64,000 nucleotides of DNA from Bin55 sp965205545 (GCA_965205545.1 OZ242170.1:2232001-2296000); one strand, 5' to 3'; counted from the first letter of the stretch, positions 1 through 9,314 are shown. Numbers and translations: made by a program. The notes: generated from the sequence alone by a model not told the origin.

Positions 1-629
1 CCCTGCACATCTCGCTCGCCGTCGTCTGGCGGCAGGATTGCAAGACTCGGGGAATGAGCGAATCTAATCTGGTTTGTTCCCATATATTGTCGGGTGACCC
101 ACAGCGATACCGGTTCCGCGGCAGTTTGACCGACGGCTACGTGCTGCGAAATGGGGTTGTGCCGGTTGGGCAAGCCCTGTCCTTCGTACTTTTCGGTTCC
201 CGAGACCCTCTCGAGTCCATCGACTACCTCGGGTCTAAGGATTGAGGACATGCAGACCCACCCGTGATCGTGCATGTGACTAAGGTATGAGGATGGCAGC
301 TGATCCGGACCTCTAATGACACTCAGTTCATATGCTTTGCCGCTAGGATCGTCATCTTGTGTAACGAGTTCGCCGCGATGGGTTGCGTTGACCTTCCCCG
401 ACGCGCACGGAGCTAATGTGAGGGTCTCCCCGCTTGTCACATGACGAAACTTCCGTCCATCCTCGAGTGATTCCCAGACAATTTGGTCGTCGCCAACGCA
501 GGAAATGCACAATTCGCCATCTTCGTTTACGCCTAAGTACGCTCCATCCTCAAACTCCAAGAAGTAGAAGAAGCGTTCGGGATGTTCGAACTTCGTAACC
601 TTCTCGGCAAATTGTTCTTCAATCGGCAT
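1..629 (-). CDS. Phytanoyl-CoA dioxygenase-like protein, 3' end beyond window
   Basis: An uninterrupted minus-strand reading frame begins with ATG at 627-629 and is still open at the window edge, giving about 209 residues. A GAGGAAG ribosome site lies about 9 nt upstream of the ATG. The first ~105 residues form an acidic domain I do not recognise. After it comes a segment (HDHGWVCMSSIL) that resembles the start of PhyH-family non-haem Fe(II)/2-oxoglutarate dioxygenases. The iron-binding His-x-Asp should lie beyond the edge and is not visible. It sits 15 nt downstream of the OB-fold gene in the same orientation, so it is probably the third gene of that thiolase operon and may hydroxylate an acyl-CoA. 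The family call is tentative; the reading frame itself is well supported. Confidence 0.5.
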   Translation of the reverse strand, partial: MPIEEQFAEKVTKFEHPERFFYFLEFEDGAYLGVNEDGELCISCVGDDQIVWESLEDGRKFRHVTSGETLTLAPCASGKVNATHRGELVTQDDDPSGKAYELSVIRGPDQLPSSYLSHMHDHGWVCMSSILRPEVVDGLERVSGTEKYEGQGLPNRHNPISQHVAVGQTAAEPVSLWVTRQYMGTNQIRFAHSPSLAILPPDDGERDVQ

Positions 630-644
630 AGTCTGTAGCTTCCT

Positions 645-1088
645 CTAATGCTGTTCGCGGACCCTCCACTGCACTAGTGTGTAGGGATTTTCACCGTCGG
701 CGTGGTGTTCAAACACCGCCTCGACCGATCCGCCGATCTTCACTTCCTGTAGCGGATCTCCTAGAAGGTTGCCCACCATACGAGCGCTGTCGTGATTGGG
801 AAACTCGACCAATACAACAATGTAGGGACCTTGTTCGGCCAGTGCTGGGTGCACGGGGTGCCAAACTCGTTCATAGCTGTAGATGCGACCGTGAGGAGGA
901 ATTTCCTCAAACACAAGGTTTTCGCTGCAGCAGTTGTGGCACGTCCACTCGGGACCCCATTGGTATGTTCCACAGTCAGAACATCTCTGAAGTACTAGCC
1001 TATTCTCGGTCGCGGCCTTCCAATACGGGGCATCGAGCCCGTCAGGTGACGGTACAGGTCGAGGCAAGCCAGGATTCAGATAGCTCAT
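645..1088 (-). CDS. Zn-ribbon OB-fold (DUF35) partner of thiolase-like protein
   Basis: This 147-residue protein has a rubredoxin-like zinc ribbon with Cys36, Cys39, Cys50 and Cys53, followed by an OB-fold beta domain. That arrangement is typical of DUF35 proteins, which form complexes with SCP-x/lipid-transfer-type thiolases. In known members the OB domain helps bind the acyl-CoA and the ribbon is structural. Its ATG overlaps the stop of the upstream thiolase-like gene by 4 nt, which indicates translational coupling and a joint complex. The exact substrate cannot be read from the sequence. Confidence 0.85.
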   Translation of the reverse strand: MSYLNPGLPRPVPSPDGLDAPYWKAATENRLVLQRCSDCGTYQWGPEWTCHNCCSENLVFEEIPPHGRIYSYERVWHPVHPALAEQGPYIVVLVEFPNHDSARMVGNLLGDPLQEVKIGGSVEAVFEHHADGENPYTLVQWRVREQH

Positions 1089-2263
1089 AGCGTCGCCTCG
1101 GATCCAAATATCGACGAGCTTACTGGTGTGACCATGGGACCGGATGCGACAAGCGAAACGTCGACATTGGGCACTTGATTCGTGGACTCTCCCCGCAATT
1201 GCCGCACTGCTTCAATGTTTAATCCCAGCCCGTGCATGTAGCACTCAGCCAAGTTTCCGCCGCTAGTATTGATTGGCATGCGTCCGTTCGGAGCGATTAG
1301 GTTTTCTTTGGTGAAGAACGTGTTGCATTCGTCGGGCTCGCAGAATTGGTGCTCGACGATGCTCATTAGCACGCCTCCAGTGAAGTTCTCGTAGACTTGC
1401 GCGACATCAACATCGCTCGGCCCTAATTGCGCCATGTCGTAGAGTCGTGGAACGGTAGTCTTGAAAGTTGACGTCGCATAGTCCGGCGTGTTGTGTGCGG
1501 ATGCACCGGCACGGTAGTGCGAGCCAGAGACCGCACTGAGAATATAAGTGGGTGGATGCGGGAAATCTCTTGCTCGTTCGGCGGACACCAGCACCATGGC
1601 GGCTGCCCCATCGTTTTCCTGACAGCAGTCAAACAAATGAAAAGGTTCGACGATCCAACGCGACGCATCGTATTTCTCTTCGTCCAGCGGACGCCCATGC
1701 ATGACCGCTCGAGGATTGTTTTGAGCATGATGGTATGAAGCAAGCGAAATCGCTCGCAGGGCTTCCTGCTTGACGTCGTGTTCGTGCATGAAGCGATTGA
1801 CCTTCATGGCGAACGACTGCGCTGGGGACATCAGTCCGTAAGGTACCGTCAGAGCTCCAGCGCCAGCAACGGCATTGCTCCGAGGTCCCTGTCCGAAGCG
1901 TCCGAATTGGCCCTGGGCCAGAGCTCGAAATACGACAACGCATTCCGCCATGCCAGTCGCAATCGCCGCGGCTGCGTTGGCAATTGCGCCCGAGCCGCCT
2001 CCACCACCGCCTCCCCATTGCATGTTGGAGAATCGCAAATCGTCGCATCCCAGCGCGTTCGCGAGCCTTGAGGGGTCGCTGCGATCGTTCGAGAAGGAAG
2101 CGAATCCGTCTACTCTCTTGGGAGAGATTCCTGCGTCCTTGCAAGCCGAAATTATGGCTTTGAGAGCAAGCTTGAATTCCGCGTCTGGGGCTTGTCCCCG
2201 TTTGTAGTAGGGAGTTTCCCCCACACCTACGACGGCGACCTTGCCTCGAACGGTTCTCTCCAT
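1085..2263 (-). CDS. Thiolase-superfamily (lipid-transfer type) protein, cysteine missing
   Basis: This 392-residue protein has the thiolase fold signature at the N-terminus (VAVVGVGETPYYKRG) and the length of SCP-x/Ltp proteins. At the place where true thiolases carry the nucleophilic cysteine there is a run of seven glycines followed by Ser-Gly (residues 84-92). The C-terminal GHPxG motif is replaced by SGGNLAECYMHG. These changes match Ltp2-like aldolases, which cleave C-C bonds in sterol side-chain degradation together with a DUF35 partner, better than thiolytic enzymes. Residue roles are inferred. It is coupled to the OB-fold gene and is divergent from the MaoC hydratase, with about 100 bp of shared upstream region. 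Confidence 0.82.
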   Translation of the reverse strand: MERTVRGKVAVVGVGETPYYKRGQAPDAEFKLALKAIISACKDAGISPKRVDGFASFSNDRSDPSRLANALGCDDLRFSNMQWGGGGGGGSGAIANAAAAIATGMAECVVVFRALAQGQFGRFGQGPRSNAVAGAGALTVPYGLMSPAQSFAMKVNRFMHEHDVKQEALRAISLASYHHAQNNPRAVMHGRPLDEEKYDASRWIVEPFHLFDCCQENDGAAAMVLVSAERARDFPHPPTYILSAVSGSHYRAGASAHNTPDYATSTFKTTVPRLYDMAQLGPSDVDVAQVYENFTGGVLMSIVEHQFCEPDECNTFFTKENLIAPNGRMPINTSGGNLAECYMHGLGLNIEAVRQLRGESTNQVPNVDVSLVASGPMVTPVSSSIFGSEATL

Positions 2264-2365
2264 CGTTACGTGCCTCCCACTTTAAGACGCTGCTTATTGG
2301 GTGGGTAATTGACCCACGGGCCACAGCATCTCGATAGAATTGTGGATTTTACGGAATCGATAGTC

Positions 2366-3205
2366 ATGCCAATTGATCCCAATGCAGTGGGCACTACAGG
2401 TGGCCCGGTCACACGAACCTGGAGCTCCAAGGATGCATTGTTGTACGCAGTCGGAGTTGGGGCTGACACTAACGAACTGCAATTCACCACCGAGAACACT
2501 CGCGGGATGGAGCAGCGCGTACTGCCTACGTTCGCTGTGATCATCGGAGGGGGAGGAGTTCCCATGAACGCCATAGGCAGCTTCAATCCCGCGCTCTTGG
2601 TTCATGGCGAGCAAGCCATCGAGCTCTTCGACGAAATTCCGGTGGATGGTGAAGTTGAGAGCAGGGGAAGGATTGCGGCAATTTGGGACAAGGGAAATGC
2701 CGCAGTCGTTGAAATGGAATCCGAATCTGTTAACACCGCCACGGGAAATCCGCTGTTCAAGAGCAAATCTTCCATGTTCATTCGAGGAGAAGGAGGATGG
2801 GGCGGAGAAAGGGGATCCGGGGAAAAAGTTGTCTTCCCTGATGCCGAACCTACCCACGAGGTCTCCTACGCTACGCGAGAGGATCAAGCCTTGACCTATC
2901 GCCTGTCGGGAGATCGCAACCCACTGCATACTGATCCAGCGTTTGCGTCCATGGGCGGATTTGACAAGCCCATCTTGCACGGTCTATGCACCTATGGATT
3001 CACAGGAAGAGCACTGCTGCACACGCTTTGCGGGGGTGACCCCTCTCGATTCCGCAGCATGACCGGTCGTTTCTCCCGGCCGGTGATTCCAGGCGACAGT
3101 CTGACCGTATCGATGTGGGTAGACGGAAATCAAGCGTTGTTTAGGACGCAAAACGACAGAGGCGACACCGTACTAGATCAGGGAGTTTGCCGATTCGACG
3201 CGTAG
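2366..3205 (+). CDS. MaoC-family (R)-enoyl-CoA hydratase, double hot-dog
   Basis: About 279 residues. The C-terminal half has the hydratase-2 signature YRLSGDRNPLHTDP followed by GFDKPILHG, with the Asp and His of the catalytic pair visible. The N-terminal half is the second hot-dog domain. The family hydrates trans-2-enoyl-CoA to (R)-3-hydroxyacyl-CoA. The ATG at 2366 (MPIDPNAVG) is chosen over an in-frame TTG at 2309 because family members begin at this motif. It is divergent from the thiolase-like/OB-fold operon, so the two units may serve the same acyl-CoA degradation route. Confidence 0.87.
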   Translation: MPIDPNAVGTTGGPVTRTWSSKDALLYAVGVGADTNELQFTTENTRGMEQRVLPTFAVIIGGGGVPMNAIGSFNPALLVHGEQAIELFDEIPVDGEVESRGRIAAIWDKGNAAVVEMESESVNTATGNPLFKSKSSMFIRGEGGWGGERGSGEKVVFPDAEPTHEVSYATREDQALTYRLSGDRNPLHTDPAFASMGGFDKPILHGLCTYGFTGRALLHTLCGGDPSRFRSMTGRFSRPVIPGDSLTVSMWVDGNQALFRTQNDRGDTVLDQGVCRFDA

Positions 3206-3313
3206 CAACGGCTTTGGGATCTCGAGCGCGCGAGAGTTCGAAAATCTGTAAGCAAGAGTCCGTTGCTGTCAATTGGTGTAATAATTTGCGAGCCACGATT
3301 AAGGAGGTGCGCG

Positions 3314-4318
3314 ATGAGAACTGAACTCCGAATAGGATTAGTAGCAGTCTGTCTGACGCTTTGTGCTTGCATGTTTGCGCAAGAAGAGGCAGAAGAACAG
3401 TCGTCTGAAGCCGATGTTTGGACAGCGGCTGCCGAAGGCGATATTGAGACTCTGAAGGCGTTGGTTGAGGCGGGCGCCGACTTGAACTCGGCACGCTCAA
3501 CCACGGAGACGGAACTGCCATTGATGGTCGCCGTACGGGAACGCCAGGCTGAGACGATCAAGTGGCTGGCCGAAAACGGCGCCGATGTCAATAAACGCGA
3601 TATCAACGGGAACACAGCGATAATTTCTGCAGCCTTCTTTGGGTTTCCAAAGATGTTTCAGCAATTGGTGGATTCGGGCGCGGATATGACCCTTCAGAAC
3701 TATGACGGGCAAAGCGCTATGGAAATGTTGGAAGTGGCTTGGGAAATTACAAACTACATTGCCAACGACATGCTGGGAGTCGGACTTGAGCAGGAAGCTG
3801 TCAATGAAGGACGCACGGAAATACGCCGTGGGTTGGCAAAGACGAACGTTGCTATCGCTGTGGAAATAGGTGATGCGGATTTGGTAATGGAACACATCAA
3901 GAAGGGAGTAGACGTAAACACCGCTGATGCGGGAGGCACGCCGCTACTTATGGCCGCAACGGTTTCGAACAACGTGGACATTGCGAAGTTCTTGGTGGAT
4001 GCGGGCGCAGAGCTGGACACTCGCCATCCAACTACGGGAGCGACTGCCCTTCTGGCCGCCGCGTTTCTGGGTCTCGATGAAGCTGCAAAAGTACTGATAG
4101 ATGCTGGAGCTGATCCAACCATCGCTGATTATCAGGGCTCGACCACCATGGACATGCTCACACTTAGCTACGGGGAAACCGATTACGTTGCTTCGCTAAT
4201 CGGGATCACTCTCAAGAGTGAAGAGGAATTGACCTCAAGTCGCGAAGCAATTGGCAAGATGCTTGAAGCCGTTAAAGACTCGGAGGAGGCCGAAGAGTCG
4301 GGAGAATCGGAAGAATAG
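3314..4318 (+). CDS. Exported ankyrin-repeat protein with internal duplication
   Basis: The ATG at 3314 follows a near-perfect ribosome site, AAGGAGGTG at 3301-3309. The first ~22 residues are a signal peptide (hydrophobic stretch GLVAVCLTLCAC, then MFA before QEE), so the protein should be exported, perhaps as a lipoprotein although the lipobox is poor. The body contains two similar halves of about 150 residues. Each half has two or three ankyrin repeats (GADVNKRDINGNTA; GAELDTRHPTTGATA) followed by a tail with YxGxxxMxML and a Glu-rich helix. The C-terminus is strongly acidic. Ankyrin repeats mediate protein contacts; the partner is unknown. Secreted ankyrin proteins are common in symbionts, but that alone is weak evidence for lifestyle. 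Confidence 0.85.
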   Translation: MRTELRIGLVAVCLTLCACMFAQEEAEEQSSEADVWTAAAEGDIETLKALVEAGADLNSARSTTETELPLMVAVRERQAETIKWLAENGADVNKRDINGNTAIISAAFFGFPKMFQQLVDSGADMTLQNYDGQSAMEMLEVAWEITNYIANDMLGVGLEQEAVNEGRTEIRRGLAKTNVAIAVEIGDADLVMEHIKKGVDVNTADAGGTPLLMAATVSNNVDIAKFLVDAGAELDTRHPTTGATALLAAAFLGLDEAAKVLIDAGADPTIADYQGSTTMDMLTLSYGETDYVASLIGITLKSEEELTSSREAIGKMLEAVKDSEEAEESGESEE

Positions 4319-4345
4319 GCTCCTGCCGATCCGATTGATGCGATC

Positions 4346-5395
4346 CTAGATTTCCAACCCATACGGTATGGCACGGCATTCGAGGCGCTGAATCTCGTTG
4401 AATATGTGCTGATAGCGTTCCTCCTGTTGCGGCGTATCGCGCGGCATCGAAAACGATGTTCGGCTAGCGTACTCGCGTTTTTCACGAAGGAATCTTGGAT
4501 ACTCGTCGTAGCGACACGTGTCCGCCAGTTTGAGTATGTCGTCGTTTGTGACGGTCGATACCATTTCGGTCCACTTTCCTTGGACGGACAGCGCATGTAG
4601 TTTCTGACCGAGCTCTCCCAATCCGTGCATTTCGAGAACGGCATGGTAGGTGCGAGTCGACCCGTAGAAGGAAAGTGGCTGTCGCATGGCGCTGAGCTTA
4701 AGCTCCAATTCTTCGTCTGAGTCGGCGAGCACTAAATAGCCGCTTTCGGCGATTTCGATGTCCGTCCATGAACGTCCAGCGCGGAGCAAGCCCCTGCGAA
4801 TCGCGGGCAGCAAGGCTTGGCGCATGTATTTGTCAGACATTATTCCGCCGTGAGGCATCGCCACGTCTGCAAACTCTCCCGCAACTGCTGCCATGCCAGT
4901 GCCAACCATGGCGAGGCCGATTTTTGGATGCGGAAATTCGATCGGACCCGGATTGAAGGCGGGAGTCATGAGGGTATATCTATAGTGCTTGCCAAGAAAT
5001 TCGGCCTTGGTTCCTTCCTGCCAACTCTCCCAAATGCCACGCATCATCTGAATGTACTCGCTCATGCGTGGAGCGGGAGCAGTCCATGTTCCCCCAAATC
5101 TTCGCTCGTTGTGCCCCTTGACTTGGCTGCCCAACCCGACCGTGAAACGACCCTTGGATAGCCGTTGAATGTCCCATGCCTCCATTGCCAGCACCATCGG
5201 ACTGCGAGGAAATGCGATCGTCACGGAGGTTTGCAGCCCGATTCGTTCGGTCGCAGCCGCCGCTAGTGTCATGGTCACGATTGAATCGTGCGCCAATTCT
5301 CCGCAGGTGGCGATGTCAAATCCAGCTTGTTCTGCTCGTATTGCTTGAGCACCTACAGATTCAGGTGCGCCGCCGATTCCTGTTACAACTTGCAT
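4346..5395 (-). CDS. LLM-class flavin-dependent oxidoreductase (TIGR03617-like)
   Basis: A luciferase-like monooxygenase fold of about 349 residues. The ATG at 5395 (MQVVTGIGGAPE) is preferred because the upstream in-frame extension is unlike the family. Visible family features are the N-terminal beta strand with AEQAGFD, TSVTIAFPRSPMVLA, the SKGRFTVGLGSQVKGHNERRFG segment, and the flavin/F420 loop near AMVGTGMAA. Members use FMN or F420 to oxidise or reduce hydrophobic substrates; the substrate is unknown here. It converges on the ankyrin gene and is divergent from the SDR gene. Confidence 0.83.
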   Translation of the reverse strand: MQVVTGIGGAPESVGAQAIRAEQAGFDIATCGELAHDSIVTMTLAAAATERIGLQTSVTIAFPRSPMVLAMEAWDIQRLSKGRFTVGLGSQVKGHNERRFGGTWTAPAPRMSEYIQMMRGIWESWQEGTKAEFLGKHYRYTLMTPAFNPGPIEFPHPKIGLAMVGTGMAAVAGEFADVAMPHGGIMSDKYMRQALLPAIRRGLLRAGRSWTDIEIAESGYLVLADSDEELELKLSAMRQPLSFYGSTRTYHAVLEMHGLGELGQKLHALSVQGKWTEMVSTVTNDDILKLADTCRYDEYPRFLREKREYASRTSFSMPRDTPQQEERYQHIFNEIQRLECRAIPYGLEI

Positions 5396-5496
5396 TCGAA
5401 TTAGCCAAAACCACGCTCCAAAGAATTTTACGATTGCTTGGAATAGCGGCTTGTGCTTCAATGTTGCAGTTCGATTGTTGGACTTAAGAGGTCTGC

Positions 5497-6321
5497 GTGG
5501 ATACCAAAGGAAAGGTTGCATTCATTACAGGCGGTGGTAGCGGAATTGGGCTAGGAATGGCAAAAGCGTTCTTAGCCGCGGACTTGAAGGTGGCCATTGC
5601 GGACGTACGTGCGGATCGGCTGGATCGAGCGAAAGAGACGTTTGCCGGTTCGGAATCAAGTTTTTTGGCCATCGAGGCGGATGTAACGGATTTGGGGTCT
5701 CTCAACCACGCGGCAGACCAGGTGGAATCTCACTTCGGCAAAGTGCATATTGTCTGCAACAACGCAGGCATCGGCGTAGGGGGGTTGGTTCATTCAGCCT
5801 CAATGGACCAGTGGCATAGGGTTGTGAACGTGAATCTGTGGGGAGTGATTCATGGATGTCACGTGTTCACCCCGCGAATTCAGAGCCATGGCGAAGGCGG
5901 TCACATTGTCAACACAGCGTCGATCATGGGACTCTACACTGCACGAGGATCTGGTCCCTACTGTGCGACGAAGTTTGCCGTCGTTGCAATCAGCGAGTGC
6001 ATGAGAGCCGAATTGCAGGAGTCATCGATTGGTGTATCGGTACTGTGTCCTTTCATAGTTGACACGCCGATCTTCTATCCGGATTTGGACGACTTGGATA
6101 CTGAAGGGATTGAGCGCCGGAAAAAGCAGATGGGGCTGATGCGCCACGCATTGCCGCCAGTTTTTGTTGGCGAGAAGGTTCTAAGCGCTATTCAATCTAA
6201 CGAACTTTACATTTTCACCGATGGAACGTCGTCCAGGCAAATGATCCAAAGCAGGATTGACGGACTGAACGAGAGCATGGACAGGCTTTGGCCCGTCGAG
6301 GAATCCGCCTCTAGCAGTTGA
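5497..6321 (+). CDS. Short-chain dehydrogenase/reductase (SDR)
   Basis: A classical SDR of 274 residues with the nucleotide-binding TGGGSGIGLG motif near the N-terminus, the structural NNAG, and the catalytic Ser (NTASIMG) with Tyr155 and Lys159 in YCATK. The start is GTG at 5497, 6 nt after AAGAGG. The preceding acidic pattern ADVRADRL suggests NAD rather than NADP, which is an inference. Its 3' end overlaps the convergent FAD-dependent dehydrogenase by 11 nt. The substrate is not identifiable. Confidence 0.87.
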   Translation: MDTKGKVAFITGGGSGIGLGMAKAFLAADLKVAIADVRADRLDRAKETFAGSESSFLAIEADVTDLGSLNHAADQVESHFGKVHIVCNNAGIGVGGLVHSASMDQWHRVVNVNLWGVIHGCHVFTPRIQSHGEGGHIVNTASIMGLYTARGSGPYCATKFAVVAISECMRAELQESSIGVSVLCPFIVDTPIFYPDLDDLDTEGIERRKKQMGLMRHALPPVFVGEKVLSAIQSNELYIFTDGTSSRQMIQSRIDGLNESMDRLWPVEESASSS

Positions 6322-7705
6322 GTTCGAAGATCTTTCCTGGATTGAGAATCCCCTTGGGATCGAGCGATTTTTTGAGTGTGCGCATGAAGTCGACTTCAAT
6401 TTCGCTGCGTGATATGTCGAGGTACTGCTTCTTTTCCAATCCAATGCCGTGTTCTGCTGAGATGGAGCCTTTTATTGCACGTAGAGGTTCGTACACGCAG
6501 CGTTCCACGGGATGCTGATCATTCGGATCGGTTCCCGTGTTGATGGCGAAATGCAGATTCCCGTCGCCAAGGTGACCGAAAGTGTAAATGCGGTAAGTTC
6601 CAAATTCTCTCGTTAGACGCTGGTTCACCTCCTCTACATAGCTCTCCATGTCGCCTATTCGTAGGCTCACGTCGAACACGAACGTCGGGTGCACAGTCAT
6701 GCACCTCTCGACATCGTCTCGTATTGCCCAGAAAGCGTTGCGCTGAGCGACGCTTTGAGCAATCGCCGCATTGCCTATCAATCCGTCTTGGTACAGTGAC
6801 TCCACAGCGGACTCCATCCGCTGACGGTCGGTGTCGGCATCTCCTCCCCAGGCTTCAGCCAGTATGTAGTAGGGAAAGTCCAGCGGGATTGGTGGTTGGT
6901 GGTTCGAGTCTGGTCCGCACATGAGCGAATAGAAGTCGTTCCACATGACTTCGAACGAAGTGAGCGTTCCTCCCAGTCTTTGATCCATCTGCTTGAGCAC
7001 CGCGGGAAGCTTGTCAAATTCATCAACTCCCATGAAGACTGACTCGTCCGTCACAGGTTGTTCTCTGAGACGGAGCACTGCCCGTGCAACCACTCCAAGG
7101 CTTCCTTCAGTTCCTATGAAGACCTGCTTCAGGTCGTACCCGGCATTGTTCTTGATCATGTCGTTCATGGACGACACGATGGTGCCGTCTGCGAGGACAA
7201 CTTCGGCTCCAAGAACCATGTCTCTCGTCATGCCGTATCGAATGACGCGATTTCCACCCGCGTTAGTCGCGATGTTGCCGCCGATGGTGCAAGAACCCCG
7301 CGCACCCAAGTCGAGCGGGAAAAGCAAACCCTTGCTTTCCGCGGCCTCTTGTACGTGCTGCAGCTTTACCCCAGCCTGTACTGTCATGGTTCGCCCTGTC
7401 TTGTCGATGGATTCGATCTTGTTCATCAATTCCGTTGAGAGAACGATATCGGACGGCGTCGTACGTGCTCCATCCACCAGTCCGGTCAAACCTCCATGAA
7501 CGACGATAGGCTGGTTTGCGGCATGGCAATACCTTAAGACCTCGCTGACTTCATTCGTGTTGCGTGGTCTTACAATCGCGGTAGCTTGAACCGTTTCGTC
7601 AGTCCAGATGCGAGCCGAACGACCGGAGACATCCTCGCCGACGAGCACACCGTTTTCCCCCAAAAGCGCGCTCAATTCAGTAATGTGAGTGTCCAACGTA
7701 CTCAA
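6311..7705 (-). CDS. FAD-linked 2-hydroxyacid dehydrogenase (GlcD/D-lactate type)
   Basis: 464 residues with an N-terminal FAD-binding domain of the PCMH type (VRPRNTNEVSEVLRYCH, GGLTGLVDGA, GSCTIGGNIATNAGG) and a C-terminal FAD-oxidase cap containing HLGDGNLH and the typical end GILNPGKIF. The family oxidises D-2-hydroxyacids such as glycolate, D-lactate or D-2-hydroxyglutarate and passes electrons to the membrane chain. The start codon is TTG at 7705 with AGGAAAG upstream. It overlaps the 3' end of the SDR gene tail-to-tail by 11 nt, so the two transcripts are complementary at their ends. Confidence 0.87.
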   Translation of the reverse strand: MSTLDTHITELSALLGENGVLVGEDVSGRSARIWTDETVQATAIVRPRNTNEVSEVLRYCHAANQPIVVHGGLTGLVDGARTTPSDIVLSTELMNKIESIDKTGRTMTVQAGVKLQHVQEAAESKGLLFPLDLGARGSCTIGGNIATNAGGNRVIRYGMTRDMVLGAEVVLADGTIVSSMNDMIKNNAGYDLKQVFIGTEGSLGVVARAVLRLREQPVTDESVFMGVDEFDKLPAVLKQMDQRLGGTLTSFEVMWNDFYSLMCGPDSNHQPPIPLDFPYYILAEAWGGDADTDRQRMESAVESLYQDGLIGNAAIAQSVAQRNAFWAIRDDVERCMTVHPTFVFDVSLRIGDMESYVEEVNQRLTREFGTYRIYTFGHLGDGNLHFAINTGTDPNDQHPVERCVYEPLRAIKGSISAEHGIGLEKKQYLDISRSEIEVDFMRTLKKSLDPKGILNPGKIFELNC

Positions 7706-7952
7706 AGTGGTGCTTTCCTAGAGCTTAGTTATGAATTGCTGAGAAGTCCGCCGGCGAAGCAGAGTTTCTCTTGTCAAATGTATGATAGCGAGACGTTTAG
7801 AGACGGTCTCGTTGTCGCTCTGCGTATAGCACGAACGAGGCGTAGCAGCAACGTTCGCAAATGTTAGGCTAATGCATAATACGCGCCCTCAACCACGGGG
7901 CTGTATCGACTGAACGGCTGGTTTATTCGGGACTGACCAATAGAAGAAGGCA

Positions 7953-9314
7953 ATGACTGCAAAGAGCATGGAGGAATTAACTAGCCTGTGCAAGCGTCGC
8001 GGGTTCGTCTTCCAATCGAGTGAGGTATACGGGGGCCTTCAAGGGGTCTACGACTACGGTCCGCTCGGAGTCGAGCTAAAGAACAACCTGAAAGCTGCCT
8101 GGTGGCGATCAATGGTCTATGAACGGGATGACGTTGAAGGCCTCGATGCAGCAATTTTGACTCATCCGAAAGTCCTGCACTATTCGGGGCACGAAGAGAC
8201 GTTCACGGATCCTCTCGTTGACTGCCGTTCATGCAAGAAGCGAAGCCGGGCGGATCACGTGTTGGATGGGAAGTGTCCGCATTGCGGATCTACCGAGCTC
8301 ACGGAGCCTCGACCGTTCAATCTGATGTTCAAGACGGGTGTCGGACCAGTCGAGGATGCCGAGAACTTCGCATACTTGCGCCCCGAGTCCGCGCAGCACA
8401 TCTTCACAAACTTCAAGAATGTTCTGGATTCGACCTCGCGAACCGTGCCATTCGGAATTGCCCAAATCGGAAAGGCATTTCGAAATGAGATCACTCCCCG
8501 CAACTTCATATTCCGTGTTCGCGAGTTCGAACACATGGAGTTGGAGTTTTTTGTGGAGCCTGGAACTGACGAAGAGTGGCACCAGAAGTGGATTGACATG
8601 CGCCTCGATTGGTGGGAACGTCAAGGAGTGAACCGCAACTCAATAAAGCTCTACCACGTCCCGCCGGACGAACTTGCCCACTATTCGAAAGCAACCTGCG
8701 ATTTGATGTATAGGTTTCCGCATGGCTCGGACGAACTGGAGGGTATTGCGAACCGTACGGACTTTGATCTCGGTTCCCACACCAAGCAGCAAGACAAATT
8801 GAACCTCACAGCGACCGTCAAGCGGAATCCAGACACCACCGTTCGATTGGCAATGCAGAATCTCGCGACCAACAAGTGGTTTGTTCCGTTTGTCATTGAA
8901 CCTTCGGCTGGAGTGGACCGCGGAGTGCTGGCGGTGCTCAATGAATCCTACGAGGTCGAGCAACTTGACGACGGCAAGGAGAGAACGGTGCTGCACCTTC
9001 CTCCGCATCTAGCCCCCATCAAAGTGGCGGTAATGCCTCTCAAACGCAACCATGCAGAAATCGTTGCCATCGCCAGAGAGCTAGTCTCCGAGCTTCAAGC
9101 ACTTGGATTGGGTCGCATGACTCTCGAGAACACGGGAAACATTGGCAAGAGCTATCGGAAACACGATGAGGCGGGAACTCCGATGTGTGCTACGGTCGAC
9201 TTTCAATCCCTGGAAGACGGCACCGTCACCGTTCGAGACCGGGATTCTATGAACCAGGTGCGTATTGATCGGACGGAATTGCCGAGCTACATTTTGTCAG
9301 CAATACGAGTGTAG
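7953..9314 (+). CDS. glyQS: Glycyl-tRNA synthetase, homodimeric (alpha2) type
   Basis: 453 residues covering class II core motifs: GVYDYGPLGVELK at the N-terminus, a four-cysteine zinc ribbon (CRSC...CPHC), PESAQHIFTNFKN, FRNEITPRNFIFRVREFE (motif 2), ANRTDFDLGSH, and a C-terminal anticodon-binding domain. It charges tRNA-Gly. This is the single-chain form found in eukaryotes, archaea and many bacteria, whereas most gammaproteobacteria use the unrelated GlyQ/GlyS heterotetramer. The ATG follows AGAAGAAGG. Its stop is 3 nt from the stop of the convergent rpoD paralogue, leaving no room for a separate terminator. Confidence 0.93.
   Translation: MTAKSMEELTSLCKRRGFVFQSSEVYGGLQGVYDYGPLGVELKNNLKAAWWRSMVYERDDVEGLDAAILTHPKVLHYSGHEETFTDPLVDCRSCKKRSRADHVLDGKCPHCGSTELTEPRPFNLMFKTGVGPVEDAENFAYLRPESAQHIFTNFKNVLDSTSRTVPFGIAQIGKAFRNEITPRNFIFRVREFEHMELEFFVEPGTDEEWHQKWIDMRLDWWERQGVNRNSIKLYHVPPDELAHYSKATCDLMYRFPHGSDELEGIANRTDFDLGSHTKQQDKLNLTATVKRNPDTTVRLAMQNLATNKWFVPFVIEPSAGVDRGVLAVLNESYEVEQLDDGKERTVLHLPPHLAPIKVAVMPLKRNHAEIVAIARELVSELQALGLGRMTLENTGNIGKSYRKHDEAGTPMCATVDFQSLEDGTVTVRDRDSMNQVRIDRTELPSYILSAIRV

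Noticed and set aside
54..245. 63-residue plus-strand open frame at the left end
   Set aside because: It is antisense to a longer frame with a ribosome site that is open to the window edge.
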